Source: Stenotrophomonas indicatrix
GTDB lineage: Bacteria; Pseudomonadota; Gammaproteobacteria; Xanthomonadales; Xanthomonadaceae
DNA length: 64,000 nt
Direction: 5' to 3'
NCBI GenBank assembly: GCA_041545745.1
Contig: CP168152.1
Coordinates: 370,001 to 434,000, forward strand
Each line of letters starts with the position of its first letter. Position 1 is the stretch's first letter. The notes below the pieces were generated by a model. It was given only the letters and a program-made list of their open reading frames with translations, had not been told where the DNA came from and did no database searches. Positions 20,511 through 28,476 of this stretch are shown here, in pieces. A program made the translations under genes and the position numbers.

Positions 20511-20738
20511 ATGCATAACGAGAGCCCGATCATTGCCGCCAGAGCCGAGCCACGCTCGGCTGACAGCGTGTCGTCCGGTCAAGCGCAGCCGACCAGCGAT
20601 CGGCTCTACCAGAGCGACAGCCAGATCCACGGCATCGAGCAGCAGCGTCAGCGCGCCAAGCGCACCGCGCTGTGGGTGGGCGCGATCGCCGTGCTGGTCT
20701 ACGTCGGCTTCATCCTCAGCGGCGTGATCGGTCGATGA
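20511..20738 (+). CDS. Small single-span membrane protein of the cox cluster (75 aa)
   Basis: Encodes [20 protein letters not shown]... ending [23 protein letters not shown]. It has a polar N-terminal half and one C-terminal transmembrane helix. Small proteins of this kind sit between coxA and ctaG in many proteobacteria and are thought to help copper delivery or assembly, but this is inferred from position only. GAGG lies before the ATG. The stop codon overlaps the ctaG start (ATGA). The N-terminal coding part contains a palindrome (20541-20561) like the intergenic GTAG repeats. Confidence 0.85.
   Translation: MHNESPIIAARAEPRSADSVSSGQAQPTSDRLYQSDSQIHGIEQQRQRAKRTALWVGAIAVLVYVGFILSGVIGR
20541..20561. 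repeat. GTAG-repeat-like palindrome inside a coding sequence
   Basis: AGAGCCGAGC-cac-GCTCGGCT has the same stem as the intergenic element at 40952-40979 but lacks its GTAG ends. It lies in frame within the 75-aa gene and encodes about seven residues (RAEPRSA). Confidence 0.6.
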
Positions 20739-21325
20739 GCGAAACGCCGGCCACCACTCCGTCACGCAGCGCCGGCCTGCCGCGCCTGATCGGCGTTGCG
20801 GTGGTGGTGTTCCTGCTGACGTTTTCGCTGGTGCCGCTGTATCGCATCGCCTGCGAGAAGGTATTCGGCGTGCGCCTGGAGCGTGGCCCGGGCAGCGAAG
20901 CCAGTACCGGTGCCGCCAGTGGCAAGCGCACCGTGCGGGTGGAGTTCGATGGCGGGGTCAATTCGCGGCTGCCGTGGTCGTTCCATCCCGAGCAGCTGAC
21001 CATGGATGTGGTGCCTGGCGAGCTCAACGAGGCGCTGTACTTCGCCCGCAACGACAGCCAGCAGGCGGTGGTCGGCAGCGCGGTGCCTTCAGTGGCACCG
21101 GCGCGCGCGTCCGGATTCTTCAGCAAGACCGAGTGCTTCTGCTTCACCGCGCAGACCCTGCAGGCCGGCGAGACGCGCGACATGCCGGTGCGCTTCATCG
21201 TCGATCCGGACCTGCCGCCGGAAATCCGGACGATCACCTTGTCCTACACCTTCTACCGCAACGATGCGTTGTCCGATCGGCTGGCTCCGGCCGCCACCTC
21301 GGAAGGCGCCCACGCTGCTCCCTGA
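20735..21325 (+). CDS. ctaG: Cytochrome c oxidase assembly protein CtaG/Cox11
   Basis: Copper chaperone that delivers CuB to subunit I, 196 aa. It has one N-terminal transmembrane helix ([19 protein letters not shown]) followed by a periplasmic beta-domain with the copper-binding CFCF in [11 protein letters not shown] and the conserved [19 protein letters not shown]. Its start codon overlaps the preceding stop, so translation is coupled. Confidence 0.96.
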   Translation: MSETPATTPSRSAGLPRLIGVAVVVFLLTFSLVPLYRIACEKVFGVRLERGPGSEASTGAASGKRTVRVEFDGGVNSRLPWSFHPEQLTMDVVPGELNEALYFARNDSQQAVVGSAVPSVAPARASGFFSKTECFCFTAQTLQAGETRDMPVRFIVDPDLPPEIRTITLSYTFYRNDALSDRLAPAATSEGAHAAP

Positions 21326-21339
21326 CCCGGATACCGACC

Positions 21340-22215
21340 ATGGCCCAGACACCTACCGACGCCAACGTGTACTTCGTCCCGGCCCAGAGCAAATGGCCGT
21401 TCGTCGGTTCCATCGCGATGATGGTGACCATGGTCGGCGTGGCCAGCTGGCTCAACGACGCCAGCTGGGGCCGCTGGACCTTCCACATCGGCGTGGCGAT
21501 GCTGGTGCTGACCCTGTTCTGGTGGTTCAGCGACGTGGTGCGCGAGTCGCAGGCCGGCAACTACAACCGGCAGGTGGACGGTTCGTTCCGGATGGGGATG
21601 GTCTGGTTCATCTTCTCCGAAGTGATGTTCTTCGGTGCCTTCTTCGGTGCGCTGTTCTACACGCGCCACCTCGGCCTGTCGTGGTTGAGCGGCGAAGGGC
21701 GCGGGGTGATGACCAACGAGCTGCTGTGGCAGGGCTACTCGGCCGGCTGGCCGACCAATGGCCCGGCAGCGATCGGTGGCGCGTTCCAGACGATCCCGGC
21801 CTGGGGCCTGCCGCTGATCAATACGCTGATCCTGTTGACCTCGGGCGTGACCCTGACCATCGCCCATCATGCGCTGAAGGCGGGCAACCGCCGCCAGCTG
21901 CTGATCTGGCTGGGCCTGACCGTACTGCTCGGCCTCGGCTTTCTCACCCTGCAGGCCGAGGAGTACATCCACGCCTACAAGGAACTGAACCTGACGCTCG
22001 GCTCGGGCATCTACGGTTCCACCTTCTTCATGCTGACCGGCTTCCACGGCGCACACGTGCTGCTGGGAACAATCATGCTGATCGTGATGTGGCTGCGGTC
22101 GGCGAAGGGACACTTCACCCGCGACAACCATTTCGCTTTCGAAGCGGCCGCGTGGTACTGGCACTTCGTCGACGTGGTGTGGCTGATGCTGTTCCTGTTC
22201 GTCTACGTGCTTTGA
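21340..22215 (+). CDS. coxC: Cytochrome c oxidase subunit III
   Basis: Integral subunit of 291 aa with seven hydrophobic spans. The family signatures include WFIFSEVMFFGAFFGALFY (with the conserved SE) and the C-terminal AAAWYWHFVDVVWLMLFLFVYVL. The start is ATG 21340, 15 bp after ctaG. Confidence 0.97.
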   Translation: MAQTPTDANVYFVPAQSKWPFVGSIAMMVTMVGVASWLNDASWGRWTFHIGVAMLVLTLFWWFSDVVRESQAGNYNRQVDGSFRMGMVWFIFSEVMFFGAFFGALFYTRHLGLSWLSGEGRGVMTNELLWQGYSAGWPTNGPAAIGGAFQTIPAWGLPLINTLILLTSGVTLTIAHHALKAGNRRQLLIWLGLTVLLGLGFLTLQAEEYIHAYKELNLTLGSGIYGSTFFMLTGFHGAHVLLGTIMLIVMWLRSAKGHFTRDNHFAFEAAAWYWHFVDVVWLMLFLFVYVL

Positions 22216-22268
22216 CCGCGCAGGCGTCGGCAGCCTCAGCCGCCGGCGCTGCCTGGTCTGATGTGGCG

Positions 22269-22487
22269 TCAGTTGCCGATGCCGTGCGGTTTGATCCAGC
22301 CCATGTAGATGCACACCATCACCAGTACGATCAACGCCACCGACACTCCGATGCGGCGGGTCAGTGCATTGACCGTGCGCTTGGTCTGGCCGCGGTCCAC
22401 CAGCAGGTAATACAGGCCGGCGCCCAGATTCCAGACGATGACGATCAGAAACGCGATTACCAGCAGGGTCTTCAGCGAATCACTCAT
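22269..22487 (-). CDS. Twin transmembrane protein (DUF2909-like)
   Basis: Small protein of 72 aa with two membrane helices (TLLVIAFLIVIVWNLGAGLYY and IGVSVALIVLVMVCIYMGW) joined by a basic loop (RGQTKRTVNALTRR). Such twin-TM proteins accompany the oxidase cluster in pseudomonads and xanthomonads. It is read against the cox genes, convergent with coxC and divergent from the SURF1 gene. Its role is unknown. Confidence 0.88.
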   Translation of the reverse strand: MSDSLKTLLVIAFLIVIVWNLGAGLYYLLVDRGQTKRTVNALTRRIGVSVALIVLVMVCIYMGWIKPHGIGN

Positions 22488-22544
22488 GCGCGGCTCGAGG
22501 GCAGGGTGGATGTGCCTATCTGACCGCGTTTGCGCTGACTTGTC

Positions 22545-23261
22545 ATGATGCGCCAGCACACGCGCCTGATCGGGTGGCTGATGACGTTGCTGGCAATGGC
22601 CGGATTCACTGTGCTTGGCCTGTGGCAGCTGCAGCGGATGCACGCCAAACAGGCGTTGCTGGATGCACAGGGCCCGGCCGTGGCGCAGGCGATGCCGCTG
22701 GCGCAGGCGCTGGCCGCACAGGGGGCGCTGCATGGCGTGGTCGATCACGGTCGCTTCCTGCCCGGTGTGGTGCTGCTGGACAACCAGACCCGCCACGGCC
22801 GCGCTGGAGTGAAGATCTATCGTCCATTCCGCAGCGATGCGGGCAGCGTGTTGCTGGTGGACCTGGGCTGGCGCGCACTGCCACCGGACCGCACGTTGCC
22901 GGTGGTGCCAGTACCGCCGTCGCCGGTGGACGTGCGTGGCCTGTTGGCGCCGCCCCCCTCGGCCGGGCTGGCGCTGGGGCCGGCGTTCACCTCCACCGAT
23001 GTTGCAGGGCGCTGGCTGGCCAGTCGCCTTCCCGCCGATGGCCTGGCCGCCGCGCTGGGCCTGCCGTCGTTGCCCGAGCGCGTGCTGCGGCTGGATCCGG
23101 CGTTGCCGTTCGGCGATGAGCGCGATCTCGACCTGCTGCCGAACACGCTGCCGCCGCAGCGCCACCTGGGTTACGCCGTGCAGTGGTTCGGGCTGGCGCT
23201 GACCGTGCTGATGGTGGCGCTGGTATTGGAATGGCGCAGGAAGCGGCCCGTTGCCCGGTAG
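22545..23261 (+). CDS. SURF1 family cytochrome oxidase assembly protein
   Basis: 238 aa with two terminal transmembrane helices around a periplasmic domain, the SURF1 layout. The N-terminal helix ends in GLWQLQRMHAKQAL and the C-terminal helix is preceded by HLGYAVQWFGLALT, both family hallmarks. Middle motifs are LLDNQTRHGRAGV and LVDLGWR. It assists heme a insertion into subunit I. ATGATG at 22545 gives two possible starts. Its TAG stop lies in the GTAG of a palindrome. Confidence 0.93.
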   Translation: MMRQHTRLIGWLMTLLAMAGFTVLGLWQLQRMHAKQALLDAQGPAVAQAMPLAQALAAQGALHGVVDHGRFLPGVVLLDNQTRHGRAGVKIYRPFRSDAGSVLLVDLGWRALPPDRTLPVVPVPPSPVDVRGLLAPPPSAGLALGPAFTSTDVAGRWLASRLPADGLAAALGLPSLPERVLRLDPALPFGDERDLDLLPNTLPPQRHLGYAVQWFGLALTVLMVALVLEWRRKRPVAR

Positions 23262-23281
23262 TACCGGCCGCTGGCCGGCAT
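23258..23281. repeat. SMAG-type GTAG palindrome overlapping a stop codon
   Basis: GTAGTACCGGCC-gct-GGCCGGCAT. Its GTAG supplies the TAG stop of the SURF1 gene. Confidence 0.78.
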
Positions 23282-23311
23282 CCCTTTCCCAACCATGAGA
23301 AAATGCCCCGC

Positions 23312-23881
23312 ATGAACACTGCTACCTCCCCGCAGGCGCGCGGCAATGGCCGCCGGACCCTGGTGCTGCTGTTCGCCGTTTTCTTCGGGGCGATGGCGCT
23401 GGCCGCCATCCTGCGTTTCTCCGGCTGGCAGCCGACCGCGCATCGCAACAGTGGTCAATTGCTGAAGCCGCCGGTGGATCTGCGCCAGCAACCGCCGACG
23501 CTGGCCAATGGCGCGTCCTACCCTTGGAACCCCGACGCACGCACATGGCGCCTGCTGGTGGCACCGGCTGGTGCCTGCGACGCGCAGTGCGTCACTTTGT
23601 CGCAGGGACTGGGCAAGGTGTGGCAGCTGTTCGGCCATAACGCCGATAATGTCGAAATCCTGTGGCTGGGAACACCACCGGCGTCGATCGCCTCGCTGCC
23701 CGCGCTGCGGCCGCTGGCCCCGTCGCCAGCCCTGCGCGCGGCGCTGCCCGACGTCGATGATCCGGCGGGTCTGCCGGTCTACGTGATCGATCCGAACGGC
23801 TTCGTGATCATGCGTCATGCCCCCGGGAGCGATCTCGGAGGCCTGCGCAAGGACATGGCCACGTTGCTGAAACTGAAGTGA
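23312..23881 (+). CDS. Membrane-anchored protein of the cox cluster (PA0111-like)
   Basis: 189 aa. It has a single N-terminal transmembrane helix (TLVLLFAVFFGAMALAAIL) and a periplasmic domain with thioredoxin-like hints (RLLVAPAGACDAQCVTLSQGL, VYVIDPNGFVIMRHAPGSDLGGLRKD). The CxxxC-like spacing and the GLPVYVIDPNGFVIMRH segment recall SCO/SenC-type copper proteins, but the match is weak. In Pseudomonas an unnamed protein holds the same place between SURF1 and ctaA. No separate SCO1 gene follows cyoE here, so this protein could do part of that task (inference). The start is ATG 23312 with GAGA upstream; ATG 23303 is an alternative. Confidence 0.82.
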   Translation: MNTATSPQARGNGRRTLVLLFAVFFGAMALAAILRFSGWQPTAHRNSGQLLKPPVDLRQQPPTLANGASYPWNPDARTWRLLVAPAGACDAQCVTLSQGLGKVWQLFGHNADNVEILWLGTPPASIASLPALRPLAPSPALRAALPDVDDPAGLPVYVIDPNGFVIMRHAPGSDLGGLRKDMATLLKLK

Positions 23882-23891
23882 GTCCCGTTTG

Positions 23892-25055
23892 ATGAGCCTT
23901 TCCGCGCGTCCGGCGCTGCACCGCAATTTCCACCGCCTGGCGTGGTTCGCCATGATCATGACCGCGAGCACGATCATGTTCGGCGCCTTCGTGCGCCTGT
24001 CCGATGCCGGCCTGAGCTGCCCGGACTGGCCGACCTGCTATGGGCAGGCCACCTGGCCGCAGCACGTGGAAGAGACCATCGGGCATCCGGCGGCGGAAAT
24101 CCGTCCGCTGGAAACGCACAAGGCCTGGCGTGAGCAGGTGCACCGCTTCCTGGCGGGTGCGCTCGGCATCGAGATCCTGACCCTGGCGCTGTTGGCCACG
24201 CGCAAGCGTCGTTTCGGAAGCACGGCGGTGGTCACCGCCTGCGTGCTGGTGGCCGCGGGCATACCGCTGTACATGATGGGTTGGCATGGAACCGCCAGCG
24301 CGCTGGCGCTGATCGGCGAGGCCATCCTGCTGATCGCGGCGCTGCGCTGGAGCAACATCGACCTGGCGCGCGCTGCGCTGCTGACGCTGGCGGTGGTGAT
24401 CTTCCAGGCCCTGCTGGGCATGTGGACGGTGACCCTGCTGCTCAAGCCGATCGTGGTGATGGGCCATCTGCTGGGCGGCATGCTGATGTTCGGCCTGCTG
24501 GTGTGGATGGCCTGGCGTGCCACGCATATGCCGATCACCTTGGCCGAGGCGCCGAAGCTGAAGTGGCTGCTGCGCATCGGTGTGGCGGTGCTGGTCACCC
24601 AGATCGCGCTCGGCGGCTGGGTCAGTGCCAACTATGCGGCACTGGCCTGCGGCGGTGGCAGCGCCTCGCTGGACAACTTCCCGCGCTGCGCCAACCAGTG
24701 GTGGCCGCAGCACAACTTCGCCGAGGGCTTCACCCTGTGGCGCGGCATTGGTGTGGACTACGAAGGCGGCGTGCTCGACGGTGCCTCGCGCATCGCCATC
24801 CAGATGGCCCATCGCCTGTTCGCGATTGTCGTTGCCGTCTACATGCTGTGGCTGGGCCTGCGCCTGTTCCGGCTGCCGAGCATGCGTGGCTGGGCCTCGG
24901 CCCTGGTCGCGCTGCTGGTGCTGCAGGTCACCCTCGGCATCCTCAATGTGAAGCTTGCACTGCCGCTGGAAGTGGCAGTGGCGCACAACGGCGTTGCCGT
25001 TGCCCTGTTGTTTGTATTGGTCAGCCTGCTGGCCCGCCTGCGTGCCCCGGACTGA
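23892..25055 (+). CDS. ctaA: Heme A synthase (COX15/CtaA)
   Basis: Oxidises the C8 methyl of heme O to give heme A. It has 387 aa and about eight membrane spans. The conserved segments are [18 protein letters not shown] near the N-terminus, His residues in ETHKAW and EQVHRFLAG, and [16 protein letters not shown] with a paired cysteine downstream ([11 protein letters not shown]). The start is ATG 23892; TTG at 23889 precedes it. It is followed 4 bp later by cyoE. Confidence 0.96.
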   Translation: MSLSARPALHRNFHRLAWFAMIMTASTIMFGAFVRLSDAGLSCPDWPTCYGQATWPQHVEETIGHPAAEIRPLETHKAWREQVHRFLAGALGIEILTLALLATRKRRFGSTAVVTACVLVAAGIPLYMMGWHGTASALALIGEAILLIAALRWSNIDLARAALLTLAVVIFQALLGMWTVTLLLKPIVVMGHLLGGMLMFGLLVWMAWRATHMPITLAEAPKLKWLLRIGVAVLVTQIALGGWVSANYAALACGGGSASLDNFPRCANQWWPQHNFAEGFTLWRGIGVDYEGGVLDGASRIAIQMAHRLFAIVVAVYMLWLGLRLFRLPSMRGWASALVALLVLQVTLGILNVKLALPLEVAVAHNGVAVALLFVLVSLLARLRAPD

Positions 25056-25059
25056 TTCC

Positions 25060-25953
25060 ATGTTTTCCAACTATCGCCAGTATTGGGACCTGACCAAACC
25101 CAAGGTCGTCGCTCTCATCGTCTTCACCGCCCTGGTCGGCATGGTCCTGGCCATCCCGGGCGTGCCCAGCTGGGAGCAGGTGCGTGCCGGCGTGCTCGGC
25201 TTCCTCGGCATCTGGCTTGCGGCGTCGGCAGCTGCGGCCATCAACCAGCTGCTGGATGCGCACATCGACGCGCAGATGGCGCGCACCTCGTGGCGACCGT
25301 TGGTGGTGGGCAAGGTCAAGCCATGGCAGGTGCTGGTGTTCGCCAGCGTGCTGATCGTGCTGTCGATGGCGATCCTGGTGGTATGGGTGAACTGGATCAC
25401 CGCGGTGCTGACCTTCGCTTCGCTGATCGGTTATGCGGTGATCTACACCGTCTACCTGAAACGAGCGACCTCGCAGAACATCGTCATCGGTGGTCTGGCC
25501 GGTGCGATGCCGCCGATGCTGGGGTGGGCGGCGGTGACCGGCATGCAGGGTTCGTCGGACTGGGCGTACTCGTCGCTGCTGGTGCTGATCATCTTCATCT
25601 GGACGCCGCCGCACTTCTGGGCACTGGCGATCTTCCGTCGCGAGGACTACGCCAAGGCGGAAATCCCGATGCTGCCGGTCACCCATGGCGTGGTGCACAC
25701 GCGCAAGCAGATCATGGCGTACTCGGTGGTGCTGGCACTGGTCTGCCTGCTGCCTTACCTGGTCGGCATGAGCGGCGCGTTCTACCTGGGCGGGGCGATC
25801 GTGCTCAACGCCGTGTTCCTCTGGTACGCCTGGCGCATGCTCAACCCGCCCGATGAACTGTTCTCGATGAAGATGTTCAGCTACTCCATCGTCTACCTGA
25901 TGGCGCTGTTCGCCTTCCTGCTGGTGGATCACTGGATCCTGCCCTGGTTGTGA
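25060..25953 (+). CDS. cyoE: Protoheme IX farnesyltransferase (heme O synthase)
   Basis: UbiA-family prenyltransferase of 297 aa with about nine spans that makes heme O for CtaA. The Asp-rich site is [15 protein letters not shown], and the second site is YTVYLKR...[16 protein letters not shown]. The conserved [11 protein letters not shown] is present. It closes the oxidase operon. The usual next gene in pseudomonads (sco1) is absent here. Confidence 0.96.
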   Translation: MFSNYRQYWDLTKPKVVALIVFTALVGMVLAIPGVPSWEQVRAGVLGFLGIWLAASAAAAINQLLDAHIDAQMARTSWRPLVVGKVKPWQVLVFASVLIVLSMAILVVWVNWITAVLTFASLIGYAVIYTVYLKRATSQNIVIGGLAGAMPPMLGWAAVTGMQGSSDWAYSSLLVLIIFIWTPPHFWALAIFRREDYAKAEIPMLPVTHGVVHTRKQIMAYSVVLALVCLLPYLVGMSGAFYLGGAIVLNAVFLWYAWRMLNPPDELFSMKMFSYSIVYLMALFAFLLVDHWILPWL

Positions 25954-25964
25954 TGGGCTGAGGC

Positions 25965-25987
25965 ATCCACGCATGGCGTGGATCTAC
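25965..25987. repeat. SMAG-type GTAG palindrome (ATCCACGC subclass)
   Basis: ATCCACGC-atg-GCGTGGAT-CTAC hairpin after cyoE. Confidence 0.8.
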
Positions 25988-26049
25988 TTGAACTGCCGTT
26001 GCCGCGTCGCCATTGCTGTTCCTGACCCCAAGGAAAGGAAGGAGCACGG

Positions 26050-26856
26050 ATGCATTCGATCTTCCGCTGGACCGCCGCGCTGCTGCTGGCGCTGGGCATG
26101 GCGACGAGCGCGCGCGCCGACGACGCTGTCATGCAGATCCGCCAGCATGCCGGAGACCACCGCGTTCTGGTGCTGGGCGAATTCCATGGTACCCGCGAGA
26201 TACCGCTGCTGGTGCGCCGACTGGTGGACGACTACAGCCGTAACGGCCCGGTCGTGCTGGCGTTGGAGCTGCCGCGCGGTGAGAACACCACACTGCGTGA
26301 CTATCTGGATTCCGATGGCGGGGCGATGGCACGCCAACACGTGCACGGCCGTGCGTTCTGGACCGTGCGCGATGATCAGCACGATGGCCGCCGCAGTCGC
26401 GACATGCTGTCGCTGATCGAAGGCCTGCGCGCGCTGAAGGCGCAGGGTCGCGCCATCGAGGTGGTCGGCTATGACGTCAACAACAGTGATGGCGGTAGCC
26501 AAGCGCGCGACGATCGCATGGCGGCGGAGCTGCGGCGCCTGTACCGGCGCCTGCCGGATGACGCACGCATGGTCGTCCTGACTGGCAATGTCCACGCCAT
26601 GCTGCAGCGGCCGGCCGATGCGCCGCCGGAAATGCAGACGCAACCGATGGCGTCGGCGCTGCGTGACCTGGACATTTACAGCGTGCGGCTGGAAGCCCTG
26701 CGCGGCCATTTCTGGGGGTGCATGGACCGTTGCAAGGCGTTGGCTCTGCTCGAGCGACCTGCGCGTGCACCGGAGGTCGATACCGATGCCGGGCGGCAGT
26801 ACGACCTGTGGGTGTGGATGCCGCAGCTGAGCGTCGGCACGTTGGTGGATCGGTGA
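26050..26856 (+). CDS. Secreted ChaN/TraB-like (TIKI-fold-like) protein
   Basis: 268 aa with signal peptide MHSIFRWTAALLLALGMATSARA and a strong ribosome site (AAGGAAGGAG). Motifs VLGEFHGTREIP and VVLTGNVHAML, plus the acidic segment LALELPRGEN, recall the TIKI-type fold shared by ChaN, TraB/GumN and erythromycin-esterase-like proteins, where these residues form a metal or active site. The exact family and substrate are not clear. It sits alone between GTAG palindromes. Confidence 0.75.
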   Translation: MHSIFRWTAALLLALGMATSARADDAVMQIRQHAGDHRVLVLGEFHGTREIPLLVRRLVDDYSRNGPVVLALELPRGENTTLRDYLDSDGGAMARQHVHGRAFWTVRDDQHDGRRSRDMLSLIEGLRALKAQGRAIEVVGYDVNNSDGGSQARDDRMAAELRRLYRRLPDDARMVVLTGNVHAMLQRPADAPPEMQTQPMASALRDLDIYSVRLEALRGHFWGCMDRCKALALLERPARAPEVDTDAGRQYDLWVWMPQLSVGTLVDR

Positions 26857-26858
26857 AT

Positions 26859-26923
26859 ACACGCATGGCGTGGATCTACTTTTGTAGGCTCAGCGCCACA
26901 GTAGATCCACGCCATGCGTGGAT
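26859..26923. repeat. SMAG-type palindrome dyad
   Basis: Inverted pair of ATCCACGC-subclass elements at 26859-26879 and 26901-26923, about 21 bp apart, between convergent genes. Confidence 0.82.
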
Positions 26924-26937
26924 GGTTGTTCCGCAGG

Positions 26938-27909
26938 TCAGGGCGCGCGCTTGGCGTAGCGCTGGGCGATCACGCCGCAGACGATCAGCTGGATCTGGTG
27001 GTAGATCATCACCGGCAGCACGATCGCGCCGAGACTGCCGCCAGCGAACAGCACCTTGGCGATCGGAACGCCGGTGGCCAGGCTCTTCTTCGAGCCGCAG
27101 AACACGATGGCGATCTCGTCTTCGCGGTTGAAGCGCAGGCGGCGCGCGATGAAGGTGATCAGCGGCATGGCGATGCCCAGCAGTACCGCTGCCACCACCG
27201 CTACCGCGAACAGCGAGAGCAGGGGGGTCTTGCTCCACAGTCCTTCAGTGACCGCTTCGCCGAACGCGGAGTACACCACCAGCAGGATGGTGGCCTGGTC
27301 GGTGTAGCGCAGCAGCGCGCGCTGCTTCTCCACCCAGCCGGCGATCCATGGGCGCAGCAGGTGGCCGGCCACGAACGGCACCAGCAGCTGCAGCATGATG
27401 CCGCCGATGGCATGCAGCGGGTCGTGCACGCCGCCGGAGGTACCGGCCAGCGCGGTCAGCAACAGGGGCGTCAGGAACACACCGAGGATGCTCGACAGCG
27501 AGGCACTGCACACGGCCGCCGGCACGTTGCCGCGCGCCATCGAGGTGAACGCGATGGACGACTGCACGGTGGACGGCAGGGTGCACAGGAACAGCACGCC
27601 CAGGTACAGCTCGGGCGTCAGCAGCCAGCCCGACAACGGCTTGAACAACAGCCCCAGCAGCGGGAACAGGATGAAGGTGCAGGCGAGGATCGTCAGGTGC
27701 AGGCGCCAGTGCAGCATGCCGCCGATGATCGATTCGCGCGGCAGGCGTGCGCCGTGCAGGAAGAACAGCGCGGCGATGGCGACGGTGGTGACATCGTCGA
27801 GCACCAGGGCGGCGGCGCCTTTCATCGGCAGCAGCGACGCCAGGCCGACGGTGCACAGCAGGGCGAGGGTGAAGTTGTCCGGTCGCAGGCGCGACCACCA
27901 GCGGGTCAT
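26938..27909 (-). CDS. Bile acid:sodium symporter family transporter (YfeH-like)
   Basis: 323 aa with nine to ten hydrophobic spans, starting MTRWWSRLRPDNFTLALLC. The motifs LPSTVQSSIAFTSMARGN and FCGSKKSLATGVPIAKVLF are those of the SBF-like (YfeH) branch of the bile-acid/arsenite transporter superfamily. The substrate is unknown. GAGGAG lies upstream of the ATG. The gene is followed downstream by the GTAG dyad. Confidence 0.92.
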   Translation of the reverse strand: MTRWWSRLRPDNFTLALLCTVGLASLLPMKGAAALVLDDVTTVAIAALFFLHGARLPRESIIGGMLHWRLHLTILACTFILFPLLGLLFKPLSGWLLTPELYLGVLFLCTLPSTVQSSIAFTSMARGNVPAAVCSASLSSILGVFLTPLLLTALAGTSGGVHDPLHAIGGIMLQLLVPFVAGHLLRPWIAGWVEKQRALLRYTDQATILLVVYSAFGEAVTEGLWSKTPLLSLFAVAVVAAVLLGIAMPLITFIARRLRFNREDEIAIVFCGSKKSLATGVPIAKVLFAGGSLGAIVLPVMIYHQIQLIVCGVIAQRYAKRAP

Positions 27910-27949
27910 GGTGGATAGGCTCCTCGGTGCGGGGGGATTACCCCGGGAA

Positions 27950-28450
27950 TCAGGGGGTGGGAGAAGGAATCGCCAGACGCTCGCGGGTGGCCGCTTCCAG
28001 CGACTTCAGGCCGGCGCGCTGGCCCAGTTGCAGTGCCTGTTCCGGGCTGGCGTGTTCGTAGTGTGCGTTGACCAGACCGAGCACGGCACCGGCGCGGTTG
28101 CCGGAGGCGCAGTGCAGCAGCACCGGCCCCTGGCTCTGCCGCAGGGCCTGGTGCACGGCGCGCACGTTGGCAGCATCCAGGCCCTCGGCGCCGGCCACCG
28201 GAATGCGTACATAGCGCAGGCCCAGCGCTTCGGCCTCGCGTGTTTCATCGAAGCCGCGGTCTTCATCGGGCTGGCGCAGGTCGATCACCGTGCGCACGCC
28301 CTGTGCAGCCAGTTCGCGCAGTTGCGCGGCCGTGGGCTGGCCGCCGGCATACAGGCCAGGGCGGACTTCAGCAAGGGCGGGGTCTGCAGCCCAGGCCGGC
28401 AGAACCGGGCAGAGCGACAACAACAGCAGGCAGGTCAGGCGCAGCAGCAT
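27950..28450 (-). CDS. DUF442/BLH-type protein tyrosine phosphatase-like protein, exported
   Basis: 166 aa with signal peptide MLLRLTCLLLLSLCPVLPAWA. The phosphatase loop is VLLHCASGNRAGAVLG (HCxxGxR) with an upstream acid-bearing segment VIDLRQPDEDRGF. This is the beta-lactamase-hydrolase-like phosphatase family (DUF442). Being exported, it would act on a periplasmic substrate, which is unusual for this fold. GGAGAG precedes the ATG. It lies 26 bp after dnaG on the same strand and may be the last gene of that operon. Confidence 0.88.
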   Translation of the reverse strand: MLLRLTCLLLLSLCPVLPAWAADPALAEVRPGLYAGGQPTAAQLRELAAQGVRTVIDLRQPDEDRGFDETREAEALGLRYVRIPVAGAEGLDAANVRAVHQALRQSQGPVLLHCASGNRAGAVLGLVNAHYEHASPEQALQLGQRAGLKSLEAATRERLAIPSPTP

Positions 28451-28476
28451 GGTCTCTCCGGGGCTGTGTTCTGCCG

